Shown here in pieces: positions 11,043 through 20,034 of a stretch of 61,345 nucleotides of DNA. A program made the position numbers and the translations under genes. The first letter of the stretch is position 1. Each line of letters opens with the position of its first letter. The stretch is from Fragilaria crotonensis. Taxonomy: Eukaryota > Bacillariophyta > Fragilariophyceae > Fragilariales > Fragilariaceae. The notes below the pieces were generated by a model, which saw only the letters and a program-made list of their open reading frames with translations, was not told the DNA's origin and searched no databases. Location of the stretch: contig JAKSYS010000361.1 in the NCBI GenBank assembly GCA_022925895.1, positions 1-61,345 on the forward strand, in the 5' to 3' direction.

Positions 11043-13730
11043 TCATTCAGCAGGGAACAGTTGTAGACTTCTGCTTTTTGGGATCCTTGCGTTCTTCTGG
11101 TATGCCAACGCAGTGTGACCGATCTTGTCGAGCCGTACTGTGGCATGGCATGGAATTTCCAATACTGGCGCAATCATTTCTTCTGGTTGGGATGCTAGTG
11201 GTGGTGGCTTTATCCTTTGCTTCCGAGACACCTCTCGCCACGCTAATAATGCGAGTAGAACGATTGCCAAAAAACAGGCCCACCCGATGACGTGAGGTTC
11301 ACCTCCCAGCAGAAACAGATGGAAGCTGACGTCTTTTACCAGCACGTACAACTGAGAATAAGCCATGAGGACGAGAGACAAGAAGAAAGCCAACAAGAAA
11401 ATCACTCTGGAAGGTACTTGTGACCACCAGCTCTGTGAATTCATATCTTTCATCCCTGCCTCAAGTTTTGCAATGCGATCTTCTTGAAGAACTTGGGTTG
11501 CGTGAAGATCATTAGCCAAGTCGATCATGATGTCTTGATAACATGTCATCAATGCTCGAGCGAATTGGTCATGCACATTCTGGCTCATTTGAAGTGCTTT
11601 GATTTCATCTGTCAGTGTCTTAAAAATCGGCTCCATTTTACCGGCATGACTGTTTGTCGAACTGCTCCCAGCTGTCGCCTTAGCGGCTGCCTTGGCAATC
11701 ATGCTCTTCTTGAACGTAGGAAAATGCAGAGCTTCAAGACATTTTGCGCTTGGGTACCGAGAAATTATATTGGCGAGGCCTTCGGACATCTCAACGCCAA
11801 GCACGGGTTCATCGGTGGTTTGGCTTCGAGCCCCGGCCTTAGCTACGTTTTCCGTCGTTTCAACAGGAACTGGTGTGGCTTCTTCGACGGGACTGGCCTT
11901 CTCAACCACATCATCCTGTGTGTGTGTGATGTTTACCATTTGACTGCGTGGTGTTTCTGCAACGATAGTTTCCGCGGCGTCAGGGGAGTCGGTTTTGTCG
12001 CCAACAAGGTCAACAGCATCACTCCAATCAGGTTTAAGACCTGGCAAAGCCTTTCCGATCATTGTTTGAATGGTGTGATGAAGCTCCCACGTTTTCCCGA
12101 TCGTCGTTTGAATTCTGCTTTGTAGTTCTCGGACAGCGAACGACACGCTGGACGACGCACCTACTTGTTGAACCGCATCAGTAGCCTCGGCAACAACCGC
12201 CTTCATGGCATGTTGCATAGATCTACCGAAGCCCTGACGGCTTTTTAATGACGAGAGAATATGAACGGGACGTCGAGTCGTGCGATGTGATGTATTCGCA
12301 TACACAACTCTACTTGCCGCAAGATCGAACCGAACGAATTCCAAGGCATTTGGGACTGGAATTGACTGAAGGTCCAACATAGATTGATGAAGGGCTTGCA
12401 GCCCCTTTGGTTTCTTCACATCAGAGTTATCTTCTTGCTCCTGCTCCTCAACATCTACATCGTGTTGAATAGGAATGGAATTTGTGTGTTCCACATCGCC
12501 GGCTCCCTCGCTTTCTGTCTTGGCAGAAGCCACTGTCTCGATGTCCTCCGAGTTACCGCTAGACAAGGTCTTCGATTCCTTCGGAGATTCCGAAGCCGAA
12601 CCTTGCTCTTGTTGAGTCTTTGCTTCCTCGACGATCTCGTCGATGGAAGCATCTTCACCGACATCAGGTTCGGATTCATGCTCGTCGTCCTCCTCCTCCT
12701 GCTCCTCGCCTTCCTTCCATTGCTCGCGAAAACCTTGGAGCATCGTTGATCCATGAACTTGGATTTGACTGAGTGTACAGTAATGCTCATTTCGATGATG
12801 AGAGATGAATCGAAACTTGAGGTATCTTGCCCAAGAAGGTTCAGGAAGGTCAAATGCCTGTTCTCCGTTACCATGATTAGCAGTAAATGTCCCGAGATCC
12901 ACCCACTGTCCCATGGTTTGCGATCCAAGAACTTGAAAATCCTTTACGTGGCTTGAGTAAAGCTCATAATTAGCAATCTTGATTTGTTTCACCAGGATGT
13001 CTTCAGAGAGTCCTACCACAACAAATTTCTTGTCTTTGCAGGGAGTAATTGCATATTTGTCCTTGTCGTTCGTAAGTAGATTTGACGCACCCTTCATGGA
13101 TGGAGATCTCTCTAAAATGAGAGCTCCAGCAGCCTTATTTGCGTAGTCTACCAATAATCGATTAGCTGTCCCATCTTCCTCGTCGTCCCCTTCCGCGGGA
13201 TGTTCCGTTACTTCCTGAGGCTCGGAGTCAGACTCAGTCGCAGCTACATCCACTGTTGCATCCTCTTCGATTGAAATTTCTGTAATATGTTGCTCGATTT
13301 CATCTACCGGAAGATTTTCTGCATCAGATGGTTGACGTTCAACCGGGACCTCCTCTTTTGAGGTGGTATCAGGCGCATCCGCGCTTCCTGTCCCAACCTC
13401 CTCCTTTTCAAGCATCCATCGCGGCGACAGAATTGAAGGTGACATTCGATTGGAGCTGTTTCCTCCTAAGAAGTCGGAATCAAAATCAAACAGATGGCTA
13501 GCCATCTCAAAATTGTCGGACGACGGCGAGACAAAGTTAAGCAAACGCAGACTCGGAATTGCTGTCAGCGCATCGTCGTGCATCTTTTCAGCGGCATTTT
13601 GAAGTGGGACATCATCGATGTTCCCCTCTTCAAGCATCACATCGCTATGTACATCGGGTACATCATCTTTAGCTAGCAGTGGGAGGACTCCCATTAAGAG
13701 GAGAGCAACTCGTCTCCCTCTGATCTTCAT
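11043..13730 (-). CDS. SUN-domain membrane protein (ER/nuclear envelope, SUCO/SLP1-like)
   Basis: 895 residues, intronless. It has an N-terminal signal peptide (MKIRGRRVALLLMGVLPLLA). An acidic region follows, then a SUN domain at about residues 185-340: NKAAGALIL..., the ILVKQIKIANYELYSSHVKDFQVLGS segment, a WVDLGTF strand and a final CTLSQIQVHGSTM. A second acidic, coiled-coil-prone stretch leads to two hydrophobic segments near residues 765-790 and 810-830, then a basic tail. A SUN domain placed in the middle of the protein with C-terminal membrane anchors is the layout of the SLP1/Mps3-distant SUCO class, which works in the ER and nuclear envelope, rather than of canonical LINC-complex SUN proteins. 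Class assignment is by architecture only. Confidence 0.88.
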   Translation of the reverse strand: MKIRGRRVALLLMGVLPLLAKDDVPDVHSDVMLEEGNIDDVPLQNAAEKMHDDALTAIPSLRLLNFVSPSSDNFEMASHLFDFDSDFLGGNSSNRMSPSILSPRWMLEKEEVGTGSADAPDTTSKEEVPVERQPSDAENLPVDEIEQHITEISIEEDATVDVAATESDSEPQEVTEHPAEGDDEEDGTANRLLVDYANKAAGALILERSPSMKGASNLLTNDKDKYAITPCKDKKFVVVGLSEDILVKQIKIANYELYSSHVKDFQVLGSQTMGQWVDLGTFTANHGNGEQAFDLPEPSWARYLKFRFISHHRNEHYCTLSQIQVHGSTMLQGFREQWKEGEEQEEEDDEHESEPDVGEDASIDEIVEEAKTQQEQGSASESPKESKTLSSGNSEDIETVASAKTESEGAGDVEHTNSIPIQHDVDVEEQEQEDNSDVKKPKGLQALHQSMLDLQSIPVPNALEFVRFDLAASRVVYANTSHRTTRRPVHILSSLKSRQGFGRSMQHAMKAVVAEATDAVQQVGASSSVSFAVRELQSRIQTTIGKTWELHHTIQTMIGKALPGLKPDWSDAVDLVGDKTDSPDAAETIVAETPRSQMVNITHTQDDVVEKASPVEEATPVPVETTENVAKAGARSQTTDEPVLGVEMSEGLANIISRYPSAKCLEALHFPTFKKSMIAKAAAKATAGSSSTNSHAGKMEPIFKTLTDEIKALQMSQNVHDQFARALMTCYQDIMIDLANDLHATQVLQEDRIAKLEAGMKDMNSQSWWSQVPSRVIFLLAFFLSLVLMAYSQLYVLVKDVSFHLFLLGGEPHVIGWACFLAIVLLALLAWREVSRKQRIKPPPLASQPEEMIAPVLEIPCHATVRLDKIGHTALAYQKNARIPKSRSLQLFPAE

Positions 13731-14966
13731 TTGTTCTTTGCAAGGATTGTTGCGATTTTGTTGACTGACACTTGTACGACGTACACCAGTTATTTTTTGG
13801 AGGTCACTACAAGTAGTCTTACGTCGACTTTCTTGGAATTCGGTGGTCGTACGGTAACGAACGGCTTCATTTACTTGAACATTTTGTCATGGATTTCTGC
13901 TATCATACTTGTAGTCTTGTAGTAGGTACGTAGGTACTACCAGGTACTGTAATACAGCTACTGGTAAGCACTTGAATTAGACGGAAGTACCCTAATACTT
14001 TGACTACAGTACTTCAGTACTTCAATTCTCCGTTACTCCGAATGCCAACGACAGCATACCAGTAAAACGCGATAACGCGATACCTTTTTTTCGCAGAGTG
14101 TCAAATACACAGGTCTGTGGCCACTGACCAGTGACCAGTATACCTCCTTTAGGCCCATGCTTATGGGCAATGCGCCCCTTTTTGATTCCAGGTACAAGTG
14201 GTACTGTATGTACCTGATACTGTACTCCTTGTTCTACAGTGGTAAAAGTGCTCGTACTGTACATAGTTCAGTGTGCAGTGTGCAGTAGACTGCTACACGC
14301 AACGACATTGAAAGGCAGAGCTCATTACCTCTGTGAGTGGCGTCGATTTTGAGATGCTGATGGTTGCTGCAGTTGCTGCAGTTGCTACAGTTCGAGGAGT
14401 TGCCGCTGAAGTCGCTGGATCTAGGGGAATGAGATTCAAAGCTTCATATGATTTGAGAGATGTTCAGTAGCATGACCTTCAGAAATGCATTATTGTTGAC
14501 CCAAGCATGATCTACCTTTCGTGACCTCCTAGCTACCCTTGGATTTTGGGTCGGATCTCTTACCAAAAATATGTATCGCAGACATGTCATTGATCATTCA
14601 CTAGTCATGAGGTTTCAAAAAAACCTTATCATCGTAAGGTCTTTCGAATGAGAGTTTGTTGACAGGCCGTGGTACTATGCATTACAATCTCCAACTATCA
14701 TATATACTCCAGGAGTATTTGGTGGTATTGGTGCCTTTCTATCAGCTCTGCTGAAGACATTGTCCTAACGGATGCGACCTCGCCACTATCTAGTCATTGA
14801 TATTCTGCACCTATATACATCATGGCTCATTTCGAAATGGAACAATCAATGGCGCATGTCCTTCCAGTTTGCGCACAACCCAAGAAGCTTGACATGCACC
14901 ATGAGGCAAACAACAATCTCCTATCCTCTACTGATTGAAAGAGTTTTCACACCACGCCAGCAACGG
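13731..14966. other. Long intergenic stretch with GTAC words and a short 9-bp repeat
   Basis: No ORF with recognisable content. 13920-14280 is very rich in GTAC/TACTG words. At about 14360-14390 the unit GTTGCTGCA is repeated three times, the last copy imperfect. Otherwise nothing seen. Confidence 0.55.
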
Positions 14967-15635
14967 TTATACAAGAAGTTCCATGTCCTTTAGGAGGCGA
15001 CTTGATTTATTAGGATTCAACCAGATCGCTCGCACGCCATGTTGCAAGGCAAAGCGGATATTGTTGACGTCGTCATCGATAAGTAGTGTGCTTGCCTTGG
15101 TTATTTCCAATCCCTTGTGTCGTTCTTCCAGCTCTTCCACTGCACTTGCCATGTGCGCCTGCTTTCCCTTCGTGGAACCCAGTCCTTCATACACGAATGT
15201 GCTACCTGGGAAACCTCCTCGAATTGGAATTTCGGCAGCCCTGTCGGTAATGTGTTCTAGAATGTGGCGCACCATCTCCGTTTGACTGGAAAATGTCACC
15301 ACTGCAACGTGGATTCCTTCGTCGATCGCCAATGCAATTAAGCGACGGAACATCGGACGTACATGCTGCAGCAGTGCTTGCGCGGACTGCTTCCAGCTCC
15401 CTCCGGTGTGAATTTCCACAATCGTCTTATCAAAGTCGATGGCAAGGAAGTTGATATTGACTGATTCAGTCAGGAGAGACGCATGAGTCAAAACTAGTTT
15501 CTTTGTAGAATCGTGGTATGCATATAAACAGCCAGAATAAGGATGCTGCTACAGCTAATTGTACTCACGTTCTTTGCATCGTTGCAATGCAACCAAGGAG
15601 GGTTCGGTCCACGCATCGCCTTCTTCCGTTGCCAT
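14967..15635 (-). CDS. HAD-superfamily hydrolase/phosphatase, two exons
   Basis: Exon 1 is 15635-15569 (starts MATEEGDAW), exon 2 is 15493-14967; the 75-bp GT-AG intron lies between. Product 197 residues. The acceptor at 15495-15494 was chosen because it keeps the phase (C/TT) and opens the frame that carries the motifs. HAD motif I is AIDFDKT (Asp nucleophile and acid/base Asp). Motif II is the Ser/Thr in VVTFSSQ. The acidic motif near the C-terminus is LLIDDDVNN. The substrate is not determinable; short single-domain HADs of this type are usually small-molecule or protein phosphatases. Confidence 0.82.
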
Positions 15636-16401
15636 GGCTTCCTTTTTCCTTTTGTTCGTTAGCACACAGTTTCCCATTTAGATGATGAGACACGAGAATG
15701 ATCGAGTACTTTGTGCACGTACCCTAGATGAAAGGAACAACAACCAACTGTTCACTTTGATGGCAAGAGTTGATCAGTTACGCGTTTTGCCAATTGAAAC
15801 ATGCACTACCAGTACTAGCGACCTGTAGTACGTGCGTTAACATGTAAGTATCCCGTACAGGAGTAATACTTTTTTGTGTACAAGTACAATTGTAAATCAC
15901 TTCGTGGTGGTCGAGCCGGTTTTTGGATTACTCGTACTGGATTACCCGATCATACTGGGCACAGTACCGCCTACTGGTACGAGCATTGGGATGTACGGAT
16001 GTTCCCAGGAGTACTGGAGTACCGGTACAGAAGTTTAGTTGTTATGCATCTACCAGGCACGAGCCACGTGGCTCAACTCTACCGGTAGGAGTTCCAGTAG
16101 TAGTACTACCGGTAGCCGTACTGGTCCTATGTTTGTGTGCCGATGGTCAGTACCGGTACTTTTGTACTGGAGAGCTACGTACACCGTAGACCGTAGACCA
16201 CATTCGAGCTTCGGACGAAGATACCGCGCTGACGCGTTTGCAGATTCGGTATGAATATAGAATATAGAATATCTGTAGGTACGTATGTTCTGTTGTCAGG
16301 ATATCCACTTGGATGCAACGCATAAGATGCTGTCAACTTGATTGGATTGAACGGTAATGTCAAATCTATCACTACGTCGCAAGTATAAAGTAACAAGAAC
16401 C
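15636..16401. other. Intergenic, extremely GTAC-rich
   Basis: Spacer upstream of the FKBP gene. 15930-16190 is almost entirely built of GTACTGG, CCGGTAC and GTACCGG-type words. Short ORFs here come from this composition and are not genes. Confidence 0.55.
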
Positions 16402-16920
16402 ATGAAGATCGCACTTGCAATTGGAGTCATAACGTTGGGCACTGCTGCTGCCTTATCTATCGGAAGCAGGCGAACATTTGTCTCCAAGTCGGTGGTTGGA
16501 ACTGCTGCAACTGTCGGCGGAGTGATGTTACAACCCATCGTAGCACTGGCAGACGAAGATCCGTACAAGGATTACATCACTACAGAGTCTGGACTGCAGT
16601 ACACGGTCGTCAAGGAAGGAACCGGCGCGGTCCCAAATCCTGGTGATACTGTCAAGGCGCATTACACAGGGTGGTTGGACTCCTTTGATTCGGACAAGAA
16701 GTTCGACAGCTCCCGGGACCGCAACCGTCCATTTACGTTTCGTGTCGGCGCTGGCCAGGTGATTCGAGGATGGGACGAAGCGTTTTCCACCATGAGTGTA
16801 GGAGAACGTCGCAAAATTATCTTGCCGCCTCGCCTCGGATATGGGGACAGGGGCGCTGGCGGCATTATCCCGGGAGGAGCAACGCTGTACTTTGACGTTG
16901 AGTTGTTAGGTATTCTTTAA
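16402..16920 (+). CDS. FKBP-type peptidyl-prolyl isomerase, probably thylakoid lumen
   Basis: 172 residues from ATG 16402 (MKIALAIG...). An in-frame Met 45 nt upstream would add a charged stretch ahead of the signal peptide and is less likely. The leader is bipartite: a hydrophobic signal segment, then a twin-Arg SRRTFVSKS, a second hydrophobic stretch and an ALA/DED cleavage-like site. This fits import through the plastid membranes and Tat transfer to the thylakoid lumen. The mature part is one FKBP domain: GDTVKAHYTGWL, FDSSRDRNRPFTFRVGAGQVIRGWDEA, and the C-terminal GGIIPGGATLYFDVELL, which contains the active-site aromatic residues. Lumenal FKBPs assist folding and assembly of photosynthetic proteins. 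Confidence 0.92.
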   Translation: MKIALAIGVITLGTAAALSIGSRRTFVSKSVVGTAATVGGVMLQPIVALADEDPYKDYITTESGLQYTVVKEGTGAVPNPGDTVKAHYTGWLDSFDSDKKFDSSRDRNRPFTFRVGAGQVIRGWDEAFSTMSVGERRKIILPPRLGYGDRGAGGIIPGGATLYFDVELLGIL

Positions 16921-16928
16921 TCAATTAC

Positions 16929-17885
16929 CTACTCAATACTTTCCCTCTTCTCCTTTTTTGCTTTCTTCGCTTCTTTCTTTGCTTTCTTGGCCTTCTTCGC
17001 CTCTTTCTTGGCCTTTTTAGCGCTACGTTTCTCTTCAGAATCGTCTTCAATTGAGGGGTCTTTCTTCAACTGTATCGTAGATCCATTCTCTTTTTCTTTC
17101 GCCTCATTCTCGTTGACGACAGTCTCAAGTTTGATCTTCCTTCGGGTAGGGGTTGCATTCTCCTGGGTTTGTAATTGGTCGTGGTCGGCGTCGTTCAAGT
17201 CTTTCTTCCGCTTAGGTTTCGGCGGAGGACTCTTCATCGGCGAAGCATCCTTGATCTCTGTCACACCCGACATCGATCCTTTGTGTACGTGTCTGGCGTG
17301 ATATTCCAAAAGACCTTCCATAAAGTCTTGGGCCTTCTTTGTCTGGGTGGATGCGGGAGGAACACCGCTTGGCATCCATCGTCGCTTCAATCCGGTTTTC
17401 TGGGGGACCACCGAGTAGGCTTTACGAATTGGATCGATCGGCGTGGGTGCCCTGTCAACGCCTGGGGCAAGGTCTGTTTGTGAGATTTCTTTGATAGCAT
17501 CGTAGTGCACCACGTTCAAATGTTTGGCAAAGGGAACACACGTGGTGGGGACCATGAATTCATTCTCCCCTTCCACCAACACTCGAAAGGACTCATTTTC
17601 GAAAGCTTCCCCTAAGACCACTCCATACTTTTGGTCACCGCTCTGGATCATTCCTAAGATTTTATTGTCAAGTGAAAGCTTGGTGCCATGCAGCGCGGTG
17701 TGATCAACGGAAACTGGCATACGGATTGTCCACAATTCAAAGTCGGCATCTTCAGCTGGCATGGAAAAGGATGATGGTGGCAGCCTCAGAGGATCATTTT
17801 TAGCTTCTGCCTCCTCAGACTCGGCGTCAGAATCATCGGATTCTCCGCTTGCATGGCTTGCATCCACTTCTTCCGATGATGACAT
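16929..17885 (-). CDS. Probable RNA polymerase I subunit RPA34/PAF49-like
   Basis: 318 residues, converging on the FKBP gene with only 8 bp between the two stop codons. A Ser/Glu/Asp-rich N-terminus is followed by a small globular part beginning FELWTIRMPVSVDHTALHGTKL, the pattern of the RPA34.5 dimerisation module, which pairs with RPA49 in Pol I. The second half is basic and disordered. It ends in a polylysine tail with repeated KKAKKEAKKAKK blocks, typical of this subunit in other eukaryotes and suggestive of nucleolar localisation. Sequence conservation in this family is low, so the assignment rests on the one motif plus overall layout. If wrong, it is a lysine-rich nuclear protein of unknown role. 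Confidence 0.7.
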   Translation of the reverse strand: MSSSEEVDASHASGESDDSDAESEEAEAKNDPLRLPPSSFSMPAEDADFELWTIRMPVSVDHTALHGTKLSLDNKILGMIQSGDQKYGVVLGEAFENESFRVLVEGENEFMVPTTCVPFAKHLNVVHYDAIKEISQTDLAPGVDRAPTPIDPIRKAYSVVPQKTGLKRRWMPSGVPPASTQTKKAQDFMEGLLEYHARHVHKGSMSGVTEIKDASPMKSPPPKPKRKKDLNDADHDQLQTQENATPTRRKIKLETVVNENEAKEKENGSTIQLKKDPSIEDDSEEKRSAKKAKKEAKKAKKAKKEAKKAKKEKRESIE

Positions 17886-18352
17886 GTTTGTTGAAACCGT
17901 CGATTGTGCGTGTGTTCCATTGATTTTGCCATATCATGGCTCTCGAAACTTGATTGGAGTGCAAGCAAGGAATCTCGATGCTGCATGGCACAAGATTCCC
18001 TTGTCGATTGCCATTTGCTCTCTGGCACAGTATTGTACTTTTAACTTTTAACTCGTACAGAAATCCCTCGAGTAATGACAGCGCAGTACAAGTATTCGAC
18101 CGTTACTATCGTACTGTTTTAAGGGAGGAAATGGTACTGTAGCGCATATCGGCTTCGGATCTTCGAATTCATGGGCGTGACGGCGTGACGGCGTGACACA
18201 CATTTCTGCATCTCGCAGGCATGACAACTGACAACCGTGAACCTGGTGGACGTGTGCATAGTGCATAGTGCATACTCGTCGACCGACGACAGGCACTCCT
18301 GCGTCACTGCAGCTCAGAATCTGAACTATCAGCTTCTTTATCAATCCGCACG
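17886..18352. other. Intergenic with short tandem words
   Basis: Holds a 9-bp repeat GGCGTGACG at 18173-18198 (about three units) and a GTGCATA repeat (18254-18275). No gene seen. Confidence 0.5.
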
Positions 18353-19087
18353 ATGACCGGAATCATTGCCCAAGTATCGGTCCTCATACTTATCCTATCG
18401 TCACTGTGGTCAGTCTCGTCCCTGGTCCCTCCTCGTGCACCACACACGCCGTCAATGACGAGCGCTCGACGCTCTTTTCTGGCATCCGCGGTCGTTGTGA
18501 CGACACAGCTCTTGGCCCCGGTCAGAGCCCAAGCAGCTGTCCCAGCTGGCTTTAAAAGGATTCGGACTCAATTCATTGCTGCTCTCGGCGACCCGAAGGC
18601 TTCCTCGGGGAATGAGGCCAATGAATGGGGGCTTTGGAAAGTAGATCCGGGACCTCGTGGTGTCTATCTCAAGAACTATGATGACATTGTAAAGAATAAT
18701 TTCGCAGGTCCAGATGGATGGAAGTTCGACGTTAATGATTGGTGGGTAGAAGAGCACGGACTGATCATGCCTCCACCCTCTTTTCCAGTTCCAGTTGGGC
18801 GCTATGTCGTGACCGGTGGAAGAGAAGCAACTACCGTGTTGACCATTGTGGACGGGGGTTCGTGGACGTTGGATGATAGCACATTGTATGACGTGACTCA
18901 TCTGCCCTGTCGGTCAGCACGGTACAAACCAAATGCCGGCGGTGGTTCACCCAGGCAAGCCAATCAGTCAGACTTCCCGGTTCGTCCTGGAGCGGAAATG
19001 CCACCAGTTGCTGGCTGTGACAAGCAAGATTATGCAGTTCTGTTTGTGATTGGTGTTGAGGACTTGGCATCTTCGAGGGATTTGTAG
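18353..19087 (+). CDS. Predicted thylakoid-lumen protein of unknown function
   Basis: 244 residues. The leader reads as three parts. First is a signal peptide (MTGIIAQVSVLILILSSLWSVSS) ending before LVPP, a plausible variant of the diatom plastid cleavage motif with Leu in place of the aromatic. Next is a short transit-like segment. Last is a Tat signal RRSFLASAVVV ending at RAQA/AVPAGF. The mature domain has no motif I recognise. It is notable for Trp (EWGLWKVDPGPRGVYL, WKFDVNDWWVEEHG) and for a segment like PxGRYVVTGGREATTVLTI, followed by WTLDDSTLYDVTHLPCRSARY. Two late cysteines (CRSARY and GCDKQ) could form a lumenal disulphide. The C-terminus (DYAVLFVIGVED) looks like a final strand. 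Function not assigned. Confidence 0.8.
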   Translation: MTGIIAQVSVLILILSSLWSVSSLVPPRAPHTPSMTSARRSFLASAVVVTTQLLAPVRAQAAVPAGFKRIRTQFIAALGDPKASSGNEANEWGLWKVDPGPRGVYLKNYDDIVKNNFAGPDGWKFDVNDWWVEEHGLIMPPPSFPVPVGRYVVTGGREATTVLTIVDGGSWTLDDSTLYDVTHLPCRSARYKPNAGGGSPRQANQSDFPVRPGAEMPPVAGCDKQDYAVLFVIGVEDLASSRDL

Positions 19088-19445
19088 GTTGTTCTTTGCT
19101 GTTTCTTGCCGCGATGTCTGCGTCAGCTCTGCGAGTAAGGCGGGACTTTATTTGAACCTTGCTGGTGCAACAATGCCATTGAACAAATGCTTGCTGTATG
19201 CTAGCGTAACAAGCTATTTCGATAATTTCCAGCACAACGTCGAATAAGCAAAATCTGTAGAACTCCAGTAGAGTCTGAAACTAACTTTCTGGTGCGGCAT
19301 ACGGCATAGCACATGTACTTACGACAGCGCTGTAGCATGCATATGAACACTATCACATTGATTAGGCGCTTTTGTGCTGTGGTAAAGAGGAAGTAGTGCT
19401 CCAGTAGTCGAGCACTCCTTTCTCCTTTTCGTACTATCTCGTCTC

Positions 19446-20001
19446 TGTGGGATCCCTTGATATCTACCGATGCAGTAGATATTGAGATAGGAACAGTATC
19501 GATACAACCGGAGCTATCGATTCTGTAGGTTTGATGGACTTGTACTTTGTCGGGACAAAGTGTGTCAATCAGTGGACTTGGCGCGCGGAGCGAAGCTTTG
19601 TGAAAATACTAGTTTGGAAATATTGTGAACTAAAAGTACTTTATCACTTCGCAATCTCGATCCCTGCACTCAGTAGGCAGTTCGTATGATTCATACCAAC
19701 GTGTGACTGAGGTCAATCACCCGAACTAGTTCGACCAATGAGATGATTCCCGAACGAGGGGTCTTGAGGACGGTTCCGAGGTGTACATGGACGAGGGGCT
19801 TTTCCATTTCCGATGCTCCCTCATTTGGCAACATCTAAATGTCCTCATTCACACATTGTTACATACGTCGCAAGTTGACGTTTAATGCCTCACCATCGTT
19901 ATCGTAGAGTGCCAGTTGAAGATCATTCAGACACACTTGTACGTTGCGACAGTGGGGATTGGATAGTGCTCGTAGCCCAGTGCTCGATGCGTCATCCCAC
20001 A
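19446..20001 (-). repeat. 3' LTR of copia element 1
   Basis: 556 bp, reads TGTGGG...CCACA on the plus strand. It is the downstream LTR relative to the minus-strand polyprotein, and the same sequence occurs at 25480-26035. Confidence 0.96.
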
Positions 20002-20012
20002 CTCCCTCATTC
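20002..20012 (-). other. Probable polypurine tract of copia element 1
   Basis: On the minus strand AATGAGGGAG directly abuts the 3' LTR, the position of the plus-strand primer. It is short, so the call rests on position. Confidence 0.5.
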
Positions 20013-20034
20013 AATGGCATGATACCGTGTCTAT

